Shown: positions 40,301 through 42,344, numbered from the stretch's first letter. The stretch is 64,000 nucleotides of DNA from Brasenia schreberi (GCA_036023115.1 JAYKKT010000040.1:6912001-6976000); one strand, 5' to 3'. Translations and numbers: made by a program. Notes: generated by a model not told the origin, from the letters alone.

Positions 40301-41948
40301 ACCGTTATTTGGCTATCCGTGATGCTTCCGTAGTGATTCAATCTGGTATGCTCATCTATCCTTCCTTCTAAGGTATAAAATTTAAGCATTCCAGCCTGAT
40401 ACAAGATTCTATTTATCCACAGCAATTCGTGGCTGGCTTGTGAGGAGAACTCCAAATGATGCAGATTTCGTTCAACCAGCCAGGAAAATTGAAGAAATCA
40501 AGGTACGAGTTGCCGGTTCTGTCATTCCAAAGTATACCAAAGCGGTTATCTGTTATATTGTTCCGATCGATCTGCTATTTGATTGGAATAGTGTTGTTTT
40601 TAGTGTTTCATAGCACGTAATGTACACGGCTTTTGTTTTTCCCCTTCCTCTTCTGACTAGTAGGTGTATGCCAAGAAAAATATTTCTTATCTTTCGTGTT
40701 AATTCTCATTCCTTTCATTATGTATCAAATTATTTTGCTTACCTTATCATATCAGCCATCTTCTTAGCGATTTTCTTTCAGTTGGCAGTCGCTAGTCACT
40801 GTATTTCAGAAGTGAGCATTTTTTTCCTTCTCTTTTTTTAATATGGATTGCTTTTGGTCAGGGGGTGATTTCTTCTTGATTTTTAGTTTCTCTTTTTGTT
40901 ATTACTTGGCGGGCCTTCTGTGTTCCTGAATCAACCCTCGATAGAACCAAGGTTAGAACCCTGCACTCAGGGCCTATTCTGTGTGTCCTGCTTGTACGAG
41001 GGGTAGCTCCCATAGAGAATCTCTGCCTTCGTAGCAGGCAACGAGCCTTTTGACAAAGCTAACCCCCGTGGGGCTTTGCCTTTTGAACTAAATGAATCTC
41101 TCTTATATGGCAACAAGGTAGGCTAGGTAGCATTTTGCAAAGAAACAGTGTTGCAGCTAGTGAATGACATAAAGTTATTGATATGCTTTTATAAACTTGC
41201 GCAGAATTTCGGATGCTTATGAAGTTTTTGAATTTCTTCTAGACATGCTAATATGTGTCTTTGTGCCCAGGAGTACGAGGGTGAACATGTTTTAGTCAAA
41301 CCGTCGGTTCTGGCAGAACTCCAGCGAAGGGTCCTGGAAGCGGAGGCAGCTCTCAGAGAGAAAGAAGAGAAGAATGACGTTCTTCGGCAAAAGCTCCTTC
41401 AATATGAGACAAGATGGTATGGTTACGAGGTGAAGATGAAATCAATGGAAGAGACATGGCAGAAACAAATGACATCGCTGAAATCAAGTCTTGCAAATGC
41501 AAGGAAAACCCTCGCCGTTGACGACATTGACCAGAAGTCTGATGCATCAGTCCGTGGTGGGGACGACGACGAAGCTCATAGCTTGAGCAACTCTAGCTCC
41601 GCCGAAAAGGAAGGACAGGGTAATCACGATTCCTATCTAGAGAGGGAAATGAGCACTGGTTTGAGTGTAATCAGTCGGCTAGCGAAGGAATTCGAGCAGA
41701 GAACTCAGGTTTTCGAAGATGACGTGAGATTCTTAGAGGAAGTGAAGTCCCGAAAAGCCGAAGCAGATCTGAATGTTGACGACGAGTTGAAAAAGTTGAG
41801 GAATGATTTTAAAGAATGGAAGAGGCAATTTAACACAAGTTTACGGAAAACCAAGGCAATTTTGCACAAGTTAGGGAGTGAGGAAGCTAACGCAGAGAGA
41901 GCTAAGAAGAAATGGTGGGGTCGGAGGACGAGCTCAAGATTTCTTTAG
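858..41948 (+). CDS. Class VIII myosin gene (3' part: motor end, IQ neck, coiled-coil tail)
   Basis: Exons read by eye at 858-1016, 1099-1302, 34259-34464, 34554-34689, 39996-40125, 40199-40345, 40423-40502 and 41271-41948. All have GT..AG borders and matching phases, giving 579 residues and a TAG stop. The product is an actin-based motor; plant class VIII myosins act at plasmodesmata, the cell plate and endosomes (family knowledge). The protein shows the end of the motor head, four IQ (calmodulin-binding) motifs and a coiled-coil tail ending in a basic, Arg/Ser-rich terminus. The class assignment rests on the motor-to-neck wording ([43 protein letters not shown]) and on the tail (YETRW.., [11 protein letters not shown]), which is not that of class XI. 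The 5' part lies outside the window. The introns at 1303-34258 and 34690-39995 are inflated by transposons, yet no exon is broken, so the gene is probably expressed. Confidence 0.93.
1667..2122. repeat. Tandem duplication, two units of about 229 bp
   Basis: Unit 1 (1667-1895) and unit 2 (1896-2122) both begin taacatgtttactcaaa and end in a stretch with caagtcaaaatataac. They differ by scattered substitutions and small indels, so the duplication is old. There is no coding content. It lies in the 5' part of the giant intron. Confidence 0.85.
2123..3328. other. Intron sequence without recognised gene
   Basis: Positions 2150-2270 hold several TATAGCGG / CCGCTATA palindromic words like the subterminal repeats of hAT-type transposons, but no paired ends were found. 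From 2750 to 3010 short phrases recur (tggaggcct, gctagaatggt). This stretch lies past the 3' end of the viral transactivator ORF and may include viral non-coding sequence; I could not place the border. Confidence 0.35.
3329..4451 (-). pseudogene. Caulimovirid transactivator/viroplasmin-like ORF (broken)
   Basis: The open part (3329-4102) encodes 257 residues. Its centre ([20 protein letters not shown], then [20 protein letters not shown]) looks like the core domain of the caulimovirus P6/TAV protein, which forms viroplasms and drives reinitiation on polycistronic viral RNA. Reading upstream to an ATG at 4451 recovers a coiled-coil N-terminus ([20 protein letters not shown]), but with two in-frame stops and a frame change near 4090-4110. 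The C-terminus contains a Met-rich microsatellite tract followed by an acidic tail. It is the last viral gene, downstream of RT/RNase H, as expected for TAV. Confidence 0.78.
3381..3454. repeat. (CAT/CGT)n microsatellite inside the viral transactivator ORF
   Basis: About 24 trinucleotide units, mostly cat with some cgt. Read on the minus strand they encode a run of Met with a few Thr, close to the C-terminus of the transactivator-like ORF. The reading frame stays open through the whole tract. Confidence 0.9.
4540..6449 (-). pseudogene. Caulimovirid aspartic protease, reverse transcriptase and RNase H ORF
   Basis: The open frame 4686-6449 (587 residues) starts with an aspartic protease ([10 protein letters not shown] near residue 25; ILGQPFL), then RT with the DYRNLN motif, [10 protein letters not shown], and the catalytic YIDDILLYS, then the start of RNase H ([20 protein letters not shown]). 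A one-base frame change near 4735 throws the last part of RNase H into another frame, which stays open to a stop at 4540. The virus uses RT and RNase H to copy its pregenomic RNA. The RT motif usually written PFGLKNAP is altered here (PLRYKNAP). The start ATG lies only 4 nt after the stop of the ORF before it. Confidence 0.88.
6454..6870 (-). pseudogene. Second retropepsin-like ORF of the endogenous pararetrovirus
   Basis: 138 codons with [11 protein letters not shown] near residue 35 and [10 protein letters not shown] near residue 103, the two landmarks of a retropepsin fold (catalytic DTG and the hydrophobic-Gly motif). The following ORF begins with its own DTG-containing domain, so two protease-like domains lie in a row. 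Whether this one is catalytic or a structural relic is unknown. It sits between the movement protein and the RT ORF, with a 4 nt gap to the latter. Confidence 0.6.
6901..7664 (-). pseudogene. Caulimovirid 30K-type movement protein
   Basis: The main frame (7065-7664, 199 residues) has the 30K-superfamily wording: a beta-rich core with [20 protein letters not shown], the conserved Asp in LADDRI, and the following strands. The family tubulates plasmodesmata to move virus between cells. The frame stops at 7065, and a second overlapping frame (6901-7107) with an acidic end probably represents its displaced C-terminus, so a small indel near 7070-7110 is likely. The start overlaps the capsid stop by 8 nt (ATGACTGA), typical of ORFs translated by reinitiation. 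Confidence 0.75.
7657..7885 (-). pseudogene. Caulimovirid capsid ORF, C-terminal part after the LINE insertion
   Basis: Frame with [11 protein letters not shown], whose Cys is the fourth zinc ligand of the CCHC knuckle, followed by an acidic tail rich in Ser, Glu and Asp ending at 7657. An acidic C-terminus is common in caulimovirid capsid precursors. The N-terminal part of the same ORF lies at 8284-8751; a LINE fragment separates the two halves. Confidence 0.75.
7886..8283 (-). mobile_element. 5'-truncated RTE-like LINE inside the viral capsid ORF
   Basis: About 400 bp, minus orientation. The (CAA)n tract at 7888-7908 is the complement of the (TTG)n tail; upstream in LINE sense are the codons of the ORF end ([14 protein letters not shown].., [16 protein letters not shown]). 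The insertion cuts the zinc knuckle between its His and last Cys. No clear target duplication was found. Confidence 0.88.
8284..8751 (-). pseudogene. Caulimovirid capsid ORF, basic region and zinc knuckle
   Basis: 156 codons in the open frame from 8751. The N-terminal half carries helices with conserved aromatic residues ([15 protein letters not shown]). It is followed by a very basic Lys/Arg/Tyr-rich region (roughly residues 90-140) and the first part of a CCHC knuckle (CYNCGKLGH). Basic region plus knuckle is the RNA/DNA-binding signature of caulimovirid capsids. The frame is interrupted by the LINE at 8283. Confidence 0.8.
8752..9028 (-). other. Viral sequence between coiled-coil and capsid ORFs, closed frames
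   Basis: No long frame is open, but the minus strand still reads as degraded protein (for example [18 protein letters not shown]) with stops. It is probably the N-terminal part of the viral ORF 1/capsid precursor that has decayed. Confidence 0.5.
9029..9415 (-). pseudogene. Viral coiled-coil ORF, 3' half
   Basis: The minus frame is open from the insertion point of element A (9415) to a stop at 9029. The first 35 residues show a heptad pattern ([19 protein letters not shown]), followed by a polar linker. Reading across element A, it is in frame with the ORF whose start is at 23358, so both were one gene. Function unknown; its place before the capsid resembles the small virion-associated or ORF 1 N-terminal regions of relatives. 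Confidence 0.65.
9416..9754 (-). repeat. LTR of element A (3' LTR in element sense)
   Basis: Starts TGTTGGAATTACGG; on + it ends TATTACA, short of the other copy's end by a few bases. It contains a GC-rich hairpin at 9501-9532 (GGGCGGACCTCC-AAT-GGAGGCCGCCC) followed by a CT-rich run. Confidence 0.9.
9755..10091 (-). other. 3' internal region of element A: polypurine tract and short hairpin repeats
   Basis: Just inside the LTR the minus strand carries the polypurine tract. The next 30 bases (aagttgggagtgagatac..) are nearly identical to those next to the LTR of element B, showing common descent. From 9810 to 9925 several copies of a CAGCC..GGCTG-type hairpin word alternate with catcaactcag. 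No ORF of note. Confidence 0.75.
10097..10444 (-). repeat. LTR of copia element C (3' LTR in element sense)
   Basis: Pairs with 14552-14931. Shared core includes atgatcgaaggttgatgttg and the palindromic GCTGGCCGGCCAGC. It differs by substitutions and by lacking a stretch around 10295-10305. Confidence 0.93.
10458..11924 (-). CDS. Copia reverse transcriptase and RNase H (element C)
   Basis: Open frame of 488 residues. [22 protein letters not shown] start, [15 protein letters not shown] segment ([20 protein letters not shown]), YVDDMIITG catalytic motif near residue 175. RNase [25 protein letters not shown], ending with LADFFTKSL. This is the C-terminal part of the copia polyprotein and the best preserved part of the element; the frame is separated from the integrase by a stop at about 11927. 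Confidence 0.95.
   Translation of the reverse strand: MKDELNALDKTQTWIVAPMPKDKKVIGCRWVYKIKTHSNGHIKRYNARLVAKGYAQEYGIDYDETFASIARMTAIRILITISTIKQWNIYQLYVKNAFLNGYLNEEVYMSLPGITLHPDHALKLRKALYVVKQAPNAWFDRFKKFMHLHNFVTCYTDTALFARRTTTGIVILLLYVDDMIITGSDEAGIAKVKLNLHHEFDTKDLGLLNYFLGIEITKNKNRYFMSQTKFANDIIDRSGLTDTKVVDTPKVLGTKLRSTDGEKLDDPTPYRQLIGALTYLTITRPDISHVVHTASQFQQAPTSVHMSFVLRIIRYIRNTAHKGVLLTSSLSFDLSVYTDANWGGDVNNRHFTTGFWVFLSESLVSCKCKKQQKVSLSSTEAEYRAMTTAAMEISWITTLLADMGVNVQHPAILYCDNKSAMYITSNNTFHERTKHIEMDYHFVREECLNKKISLCYVTSEMQLADFFTKSLSASRFQFLLDKLSVYTL
11934..13043 (-). pseudogene. Copia integrase (element C), broken
   Basis: Two open pieces, 12819-13043 and 11934-12566, with closed frames between. The first shows [10 protein letters not shown] and FVDDFTRF, the first catalytic Asp and the second Asp region. 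The gap (12567-12818) still reads as the conserved QQNG..ERKHR segment but with stops. The second piece is the C-terminal domain ([26 protein letters not shown]). A stop at 11931-11933 separates it from RT. Confidence 0.88.
13044..13460 (-). pseudogene. Copia protease and pre-integrase region (element C), broken
   Basis: The protease site reads DSDAS instead of the usual DSGAS and follows a stop (about 13452). The frame 13249-13431 continues the protease, ending LNLLSV. The frame 13044-13259 has the pre-integrase motif WHKRLGHL. The damaged catalytic motif alone would prevent polyprotein processing. Confidence 0.82.
13453..14469 (-). pseudogene. Copia Gag (element C), two frames
   Basis: The piece 14125-14469 starts the protein ([20 protein letters not shown]). 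The piece 13453-14118 holds the UBN2-type Gag core ([20 protein letters not shown]) and a zinc-knuckle relic ([14 protein letters not shown], with the Gly-His pair replaced by Gly-Tyr). A stop at 14122-14124 separates them. The RNA-binding knuckle is degenerate. Confidence 0.85.
14552..14931 (-). repeat. LTR of copia element C (5' LTR in element sense)
   Basis: Begins next to the primer-binding site (14536-14551) and ends TTTTACATTAACA before the gtttc target duplication. It contains the same GCTGGCCGGCCAGC palindrome as its partner. Confidence 0.93.
14937..15129 (-). other. Element A internal sequence between elements C and B
   Basis: About 200 bp of element A. It includes a direct repeat of cctttcacatggtg / cctttcatatggtg. 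No coding content recognised. Confidence 0.6.
15135..15455 (-). repeat. LTR of element B (3' LTR in element sense)
   Basis: Very similar to 18460-18780. Begins TGTTGGAATTCAGAG and ends CTTTAACA. Contains the GGACCTCC-AAT-GGAGGTC hairpin at 15222-15250, also found in element A. Confidence 0.93.
15600..16145 (-). repeat. Array of about 18 hairpin-forming repeats (about 28 bp each) in element B
   Basis: The + strand repeats gcagccatcctggctgtcac plus a short caacatcaaa-type spacer. Each unit contains CAGCCA-TCC-TGGCTG, a perfect six-base stem with a three-base loop; many substituted units keep part of the stem. The array lies between the captured gene fragments and the 3' purine tract. A shorter set of related hairpins occurs in element A at 9810-9925 and 19026-19100. 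Frames through it (for example 15886-16140) are repeat translations, not a gene. Confidence 0.85.
16226..16455 (-). other. Unrecognised coding-like fragment in element B
   Basis: Minus frame following the CDC50/ALIS fragment continues open with [20 protein letters not shown] and [20 protein letters not shown], ending at a stop at 16226. The composition looks like a helical host protein, not a retroelement protein. The switch from ALIS-like sequence occurs at about 16455. I do not recognise the donor gene. Confidence 0.45.
16456..17140 (-). pseudogene. Captured CDC50/LEM3 (ALIS) gene fragment
   Basis: The minus strand reads, with frameshifts, [38 protein letters not shown], then [20 protein letters not shown] and [17 protein letters not shown]. 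These are hallmark segments of the plant ALA-interacting subunit, the CDC50-family partner that P4-type ATPases need for lipid flipping. The pieces keep the order of the parent protein but are shortened and put out of frame (near 16535 and 16700). It lies in element sense between the eIF5A fragment and the hairpin array, so it was probably copied from host RNA. Confidence 0.85.
17141..17531 (-). other. Element B internal sequence between eIF5A and ALIS fragments
   Basis: No open frame of note. The part following the eIF5A stop (17532) may be captured 3' UTR. Contains repeated cattaaatgca words near 17265-17295. Confidence 0.4.
17532..17861 (-). pseudogene. Captured eIF5A C-terminal fragment
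   Basis: The frame encodes [40 protein letters not shown] and [19 protein letters not shown], ending DIAPK and a stop. This is the OB-fold C-terminal half of eIF5A, the hypusine-bearing factor that relieves ribosome stalling. The N-terminal half with the hypusine loop is missing. The stretch is continuous, without the introns normally present in plant eIF5A genes, which suggests capture from spliced RNA. It follows directly on the Enhancer-of-polycomb-like fragment in a different frame. Confidence 0.92.
17862..18140 (-). pseudogene. Captured Enhancer-of-polycomb-like fragment
   Basis: Within the frame 17830-18222 the stretch [20 protein letters not shown] and [20 protein letters not shown] resembles the EPC/EPL1 domain of Enhancer-of-polycomb proteins, subunits of NuA4-type histone acetyltransferase complexes. 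Only part of the domain is present; the flanks (a Cys-containing segment upstream, a short run into the eIF5A piece downstream) are unidentified. Confidence 0.68.
18141..18459 (-). other. 5' leader of element B with primer-binding site
   Basis: Starts at the 5' LTR with TGGTATCAAAGCC (minus strand, 18447-18459), which matches the 3' end of initiator tRNA-Met in the usual copia manner. The rest has no recognised product. Confidence 0.7.
18460..18780 (-). repeat. LTR of element B (5' LTR in element sense)
   Basis: Begins next to the primer-binding site, contains the GGACCTCC-AAT-GGAGGCC hairpin near 18550-18575, and ends TTTTAAACA before the gattg target duplication. Confidence 0.93.
18786..19165 (-). 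other. Element A interior with dispersed short hairpins
   Basis: Between 18970 and 19105 the words AGCAGCTTCATGGCTGC, CTTCATGGCTG and CAGCTTTCATAGCTG recur; each forms a small stem like those of the element B array. No coding content. Confidence 0.6.
19166..19438 (-). other. Unrecognised coding-like frame in element A
   Basis: 90-codon frame with [20 protein letters not shown] and [20 protein letters not shown]. It reads like a folded host protein, follows the CWF19-like fragment in element sense, and may be another captured piece. I do not recognise the donor. Confidence 0.4.
19600..20300 (-). pseudogene. Captured CWF19-like gene fragments
   Basis: In element sense, the region starts near 20295 with [15 protein letters not shown] (an N-terminus), passes a Lys/Ser-rich stretch (20000-20110), and then shows [29 protein letters not shown] and, in a shifted frame, VECIPLPH and KEVPLYFKK (19640-19800). 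The last segments match the CwfJ C-terminal region of CWF19-like protein 2, a spliceosome-associated factor of the debranching pathway. The middle of the protein is missing and several stops and frame changes occur. The assignment of the N-terminal segment is less certain than that of the C-terminal one. Confidence 0.72.
20301..20799 (-). other. Element A interior, unassigned
   Basis: A short minus reading near 20340-20465 ([17 protein letters not shown], then [14 protein letters not shown]) looks coding but is not recognised. The rest is AT-rich with repeated gaaaat / aaatcagg words. Confidence 0.35.
20817..21026 (-). mobile_element. Short internally deleted RTE-like LINE with 17 bp target duplication
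   Basis: Complement of a (TTG/GTA)n-tailed LINE 3' end (aactaagccttttcccatac) joined, through a T run, to the 5' part (gtccgacaaagttttacgc..). The target duplication cttttcaatagtcaaat lies at 20800-20816 and 21027-21043. Total length 210 bp; the whole ORF has been lost, so it moved as a deleted RNA or was built by template switching. Confidence 0.88.
21048..21146. repeat. Long hairpin, 40 bp arms
   Basis: Arms 21048-21087 and 21107-21146 match at 39 of 40 positions with a 19 bp loop. It lies directly beside the LINE target site in element A. Could be a transposon-like foldback or a structured part of the element. Confidence 0.85.
21470..21815 (-). pseudogene. Captured TOM1-like (VHS/GAT, TOL-type) gene fragment
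   Basis: In element sense the sequence reads [19 protein letters not shown] (after a decayed segment), then [30 protein letters not shown], and, in a shifted frame, the residues that in TOL proteins follow the VHS domain. The start corresponds to the N-terminus of plant TOM1-like proteins, ubiquitin-binding sorters of the endosomal pathway. Most of the VHS domain is missing between the two parts. Frame is broken by stops and by a shift near 21615. Confidence 0.75.
21830..22057 (-). other. Unrecognised coding-like frame in element A
   Basis: 75 codons with [20 protein letters not shown] and [20 protein letters not shown]. It lies just upstream (element sense) of the TOM1-like fragment. It may be part of a captured gene or of the original element; not recognised. 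Confidence 0.4.
22058..22726 (-). other. 5' leader of element A with primer-binding site
   Basis: The 13 bases next to the 5' LTR (22714-22726) read TGATATCATAGCC on the minus strand, a slightly decayed tRNA-Met site (compare TGGTATCAAAGCC in element B). The rest has no recognised product. Confidence 0.65.
22727..23065 (-). repeat. LTR of element A (5' LTR in element sense)
   Basis: Partner of 9416-9754. Ends CTTCAACA, followed by the ttatc target duplication and viral sequence. The LTR hairpin is present at 22810-22840 but one side has lost a few bases. Confidence 0.92.
23066..23358 (-). pseudogene. Viral ORF, 5' half, cut by element A
   Basis: Starts [20 protein letters not shown] with a basic N-terminus, then a possible helix ([20 protein letters not shown]) and a Lys/Ser-rich tail. 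The frame runs into element A at 23070 and is in register with the coiled-coil frame ending at 9029 on the other side. The family function is unknown to me; position and coiled coil resemble small caulimovirid proteins or the N-terminal part of ORF 1. Confidence 0.7.
23362..23628 (-). CDS. Small viral ORF (88 codons) of the endogenous pararetrovirus
   Basis: Intact frame starting [20 protein letters not shown] and ending at a stop 3 nt before the next ATG. Mostly helical with regular Ile/Leu spacing in the first 40 residues, suggesting a coiled coil. Such short ORFs precede the capsid/polyprotein in several Caulimoviridae; the product is not identified. Confidence 0.6.
   Translation of the reverse strand: MNKSTGDTKKDIELILKNQEIMYEIILEILDKTIPKIIKTEVLRTDNKRPDLIFNEKATLYKVHQEYLTNVFNDKIVIGKLTKELYSE
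23645..23740 (-). CDS. Very short viral leader ORF (31 codons)
   Basis: ATG at 23740; encodes a basic peptide ([12 protein letters not shown]) and stops 16 nt before the 88-codon ORF. Its first half lies in the left arm of the inverted repeat 23686-23890. Short leader ORFs are typical of pararetroviral RNA leaders. Confidence 0.4.
   Translation of the reverse strand: MSKPSLEIIINPKNKKVKQDTVSEVFILQMI
23686..23890. repeat. Inverted repeat with 40 bp arms around the viral primer site
   Basis: Arms 23686-23725 and 23851-23890 match at 38 of 40 positions, with 125 bp between them that contain the primer site and its direct repeat. The left arm is part of the short leader ORF; the right arm is an inverted copy lying outside the primer site. 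Confidence 0.88.
23836..23847 (-). promoter_or_regulatory. Viral minus-strand primer-binding site (tRNA-Met)
   Basis: TGGTATCAGAGC on the minus strand, the standard site complementary to the 3' end of initiator tRNA-Met that defines position 1 of Caulimoviridae genomes. A second, partial copy (TATCAGAGCTAGTTAACGAT) follows about 45 nt downstream, part of a direct repeat. Confidence 0.85.
23895..24230 (+). repeat. Probable copia LTR fragment (with polypurine tract)
   Basis: The + strand reads CCAACTTGAGGGGGAG followed by TGTTAGAGCATC, the usual polypurine tract plus LTR start of copia elements. The next 300 bp look LTR-like (aagggcattttagtcattt). The 3' end of the LTR and a target duplication could not be fixed, so this may be a remnant on which the viral copy abuts. 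Confidence 0.5.
24231..24874. other. AT-rich intron sequence, nothing recognised
   Basis: No open frame, repeat or terminal motif was found in this interval. Confidence 0.5.
24875..25496 (-). mobile_element. Pack-type DNA element carrying an RRM gene fragment
   Basis: The left end contains GACATGGGTGCGACACCGAC and a hairpin of ACACCGACAC/GTGTCGGTGC; the right end reads, in inverse, CACATGGGTGCGGGTGCGAA. These are imperfect inverted termini rich in GTGCG words. Between them a fragment of an RNA-binding protein gene lies on the minus strand. No target duplication was recognised, so the class (MULE or other) is open. Confidence 0.5.
24945..25156 (-). pseudogene. Captured RRM fragment (hnRNP-like)
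   Basis: The frame reads [20 protein letters not shown] and then [24 protein letters not shown] (RNP1) and [14 protein letters not shown]. This is one RNA-recognition motif of the plant hnRNP/RBP1 type; the RNP2 strand is altered (FTFIDG for LFVGG-like). No second RRM or Gly-rich tail is present, so it is a fragment of a gene captured by the surrounding element. Confidence 0.78.
25484..26300 (+). pseudogene. hAT transposase relic, 3' end
   Basis: The + strand reads, across small gaps, [20 protein letters not shown], then [20 protein letters not shown] and [12 protein letters not shown] with a stop before SIFEHIHTK. This is the C-terminal dimerisation region of hAT transposases. It is followed at 26085-26240 by an acidic end like that of the other hAT copy at 35377-35640. 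Introns or deletions separate the parts. Confidence 0.75.
26301..26510 (+). other. Subterminal repeats of a hAT-like element
   Basis: From 26445 the sequence repeats gatacgatac words like the ends of the hAT element 34890-39747 and of the MITE 42102-42336. No terminal CAATGTTGTA motif was found, so the end is probably lost. Confidence 0.45.
26511..26825. repeat. Possible solo LTR
   Basis: 315 bp beginning TGTGAGACGAAG and ending CTTCTAACA, with TG..CA ends and a GC-richer composition than its flanks. Contains GGCAGCAG/GGCGGCGA simple repeats at its end. A matching 5 bp target duplication was not found. Confidence 0.35.
26969..27018 (+). mobile_element. 50 bp LINE tail with target duplication
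   Basis: Only the last codons and tail of the RTE-like LINE (GACCCTGTCTAGTATGGG.. then (TTG)n) flanked by tatatttcac at 26959-26968 and 27019-27028. An extreme 5' truncation. Confidence 0.88.
27029..27719. other. Intron sequence, nothing recognised
   Basis: No open frame or repeat of note. Confidence 0.45.
27720..29582 (+). mobile_element. RTE-like LINE, decayed, interrupted by a younger LINE
   Basis: The 5' part (27720-28376) includes the LINE start phrase (ggaggagagttgtgttagg) and an endonuclease reading (RIGTWNIG.., then [10 protein letters not shown]). The endonuclease continues at 28835 after the nested copy (AFWEELDKL). An internal deletion joins this to the end of the ORF ([18 protein letters not shown]) and the tail at 29560-29582. 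Stops are frequent. Confidence 0.8.
28377..28822 (+). mobile_element. 5'-truncated LINE nested in an older LINE
   Basis: 446 bp with the C-terminal part of the LINE ORF ([31 protein letters not shown]) and a TTGTTGTTTTG tail. The target duplication tgtactctaagt lies at 28365-28376 and 28823-28834; it splits the endonuclease of the older copy exactly. Confidence 0.9.
29583..30038. other. Intron sequence, nothing recognised
   Basis: No open frame, repeat or terminal motif found. Confidence 0.45.
30053..31438 (-). mobile_element. 5'-truncated RTE-like LINE with RT domain
   Basis: 1,386 bp on the minus strand, with target duplication aatataatgatttt at 30039-30052 and 31439-31452. In element sense it holds the RT core: [15 protein letters not shown] (31054-31311 frame), [20 protein letters not shown] and the catalytic [13 protein letters not shown] (30634-31026 frame), then the C-terminal [20 protein letters not shown] (30095-30409) and the (TTG)n tail. 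Frames are broken by a few indels. It is the best copy of the LINE family in the window for the RT region. Confidence 0.93.
31453..32936. other. Intron sequence, nothing firmly recognised
   Basis: Short overlapping frames at 32163-32520 have no protein-like pattern that I recognise. Some phrases (for example ataagcaccaaggaggtgca) resemble decayed LINE-1 3' ends but are not enough for a call. Confidence 0.4.
32937..33870. mobile_element. Mutator-like non-autonomous element, copy 1
   Basis: About 930 bp. The left end (tttgcaccccctttttac, tatttacacaccc) and the inverse of the right end (atacacaccaattttac, aatccacacaccc) form imperfect inverted termini. The interior has A-rich, purine-only low-complexity (33135-33280). 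A second, truncated copy lies at 43855-44585. A 9 bp target duplication is only partly visible (attataatg / actataatt). Confidence 0.55.
33871..34258. other. 3' end of the giant myosin intron
   Basis: Single-copy looking AT-rich DNA leading to the acceptor at 34257-34258. Confidence 0.5.
34259..34689 (+). CDS. Myosin VIII motor-domain exons (34259-34464 and 34554-34689)
   Basis: The first exon encodes [20 protein letters not shown] and the IKPNN segment of the actin-binding and SH1/SH2 region ([12 protein letters not shown]). The second encodes the converter part ending [11 protein letters not shown] at the start of the lever arm. An 89 bp intron (34465-34553, ends TTTCTAG) separates them, splitting an RRY stretch within a codon. 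The 5' acceptor (34257-34258, ATAG) closes the 33 kb intron; the donor at 34690 opens the 5.3 kb intron that holds the hAT element. Confidence 0.92.
34876..34969. repeat. Palindrome at the left end of the hAT element, including flanking DNA
   Basis: Arms 34876-34916 and 34929-34969 match at 40 of 41 positions with a 12 bp loop. The outer 14 bp of the left arm are host flank plus target duplication (ctttatgtttagag), so the inverted copy inside the element contains host DNA. Confidence 0.92.
35377..35640 (-). pseudogene. hAT transposase C-terminal end
   Basis: The minus strand reads [20 protein letters not shown] and [14 protein letters not shown] before a stop, an acidic tail like the one at 26150-26240 of the other hAT relic. 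Belongs to the element 34890-39747. Confidence 0.6.
36463..37725 (-). mobile_element. RTE-like LINE fragment with an embedded gypsy piece
   Basis: LINE 3' end at 36463-36574 (aactaagcc, then the VADPV codons), continuing at 37057 with the C-terminal ORF ([14 protein letters not shown]), a deletion, then the RT end ([20 protein letters not shown]; the catalytic Asp pair altered to Asp-Asn) to about 37725. The part between 36575 and 37056 is a gypsy integrase fragment that replaces about 25 bp of LINE. Confidence 0.85.
36575..37056 (-). pseudogene. Ty3/gypsy integrase C-terminal fragment
   Basis: Frame with [20 protein letters not shown], then [25 protein letters not shown] and [14 protein letters not shown]. 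Upstream the frame reads [14 protein letters not shown] with a stop. This is the end of the gypsy integrase core and its C-terminal domain. No LTR is present nearby. Confidence 0.88.
37735..38015. repeat. Tandem duplication inside the hAT element
   Basis: The phrase aatgtgcattgaaaa..tctac and about 120 bp that follow occur twice (from about 37748 and about 37897), with period near 150 bp. Both copies include tctagaccacctaatagagc. Confidence 0.8.
38040..39130 (-). pseudogene. hAT transposase, N-terminal and DUF659 parts
   Basis: The minus strand reads [17 protein letters not shown] (39000-39060), [18 protein letters not shown] (38610-38665), and [20 protein letters not shown] with [14 protein letters not shown] (38140-38275). 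The last is the DUF659 region with the conserved Asp and the CAAHC-like motif (here CVAHC). Several stops separate the parts. Confidence 0.82.
39545..39747. repeat. Right subterminal repeats of the hAT element
   Basis: Dense CGTACGATAC / GTATGATAC words on both strands followed by the terminal inverted repeat. Such repeats are the binding sites of hAT transposases. Confidence 0.8.
39996..40502 (+). CDS. Myosin VIII IQ-neck exons (39996-40125, 40199-40345, 40423-40502)
   Basis: Three short exons with introns of 73 and 77 bp. Together they encode 119 residues with about four IQ motifs: [45 protein letters not shown] and [14 protein letters not shown] motifs bind calmodulin or calmodulin-like light chains and stiffen the lever arm. 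The exon lengths (130, 147 and 80 nt) sum to a multiple of three, and the split codons rebuild the expected residues. Confidence 0.92.
41271..41948 (+). CDS. Myosin VIII tail exon with stop codon
   Basis: The last exon encodes 225 residues: a heptad-rich coiled coil from [20 protein letters not shown] through [20 protein letters not shown], an acidic low-complexity linker ([15 protein letters not shown]), a second helical stretch ([20 protein letters not shown]), and a basic end ([16 protein letters not shown]). This is the layout of class VIII tails, which are short and lack the dilute domain of class XI. The acceptor is at 41269-41270 (CCCAG). The stop TAG is at 41946-41948. Confidence 0.92.
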   Translation, partial: EYEGEHVLVKPSVLAELQRRVLEAEAALREKEEKNDVLRQKLLQYETRWYGYEVKMKSMEETWQKQMTSLKSSLANARKTLAVDDIDQKSDASVRGGDDDEAHSLSNSSSAEKEGQGNHDSYLEREMSTGLSVISRLAKEFEQRTQVFEDDVRFLEEVKSRKAEADLNVDDELKKLRNDFKEWKRQFNTSLRKTKAILHKLGSEEANAERAKKKWWGRRTSSRFL

Positions 41949-42101
41949 ATTCACGTTTTATGAATCTTTCTTGATTGTATCTCTGTGTTTGTTAGTACGG
42001 TTTGACGTTAGATTATTGGACATCGTGTTTGATTTTTTAGTGTTCATTGAATCCCAAATTTATTTTGGGCATTTTTTTTTGCTTTCTTTAGCATTTTTAA
42101 G

Positions 42102-42336
42102 CAATATTGTAATTAACATATTGGTATCTGTATCGTATAAAGCATTGATATACGATAATCATATGGTATCATATGATATATTAAAATATTAAAAATCAAA
42201 AAATATTTTTTTTATAAAAGTCATCTTGTAATACCTCGTATCGTTCTATCATAGTGTATCGTATGATATGTTGCAATATGAGTATGGGTATGATACATGT
42301 CGGTTCAAGGACCCATACACTATATTTATAACATTG
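42102..42336. mobile_element. hAT-type MITE 153 bp downstream of the myosin stop
   Basis: 235 bp with ends CAATATTGTAA and (inverse) CAATGTTATAA, flanked by tttttaag (42094-42101) and tttttaat (42337-42344), a 7 of 8 match. The interior has the same GTATCGTA/ATACGA words as the large hAT element. It probably lies in or just past the myosin 3' UTR. Confidence 0.78.
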
Positions 42337-42344
42337 TTTTTAAT

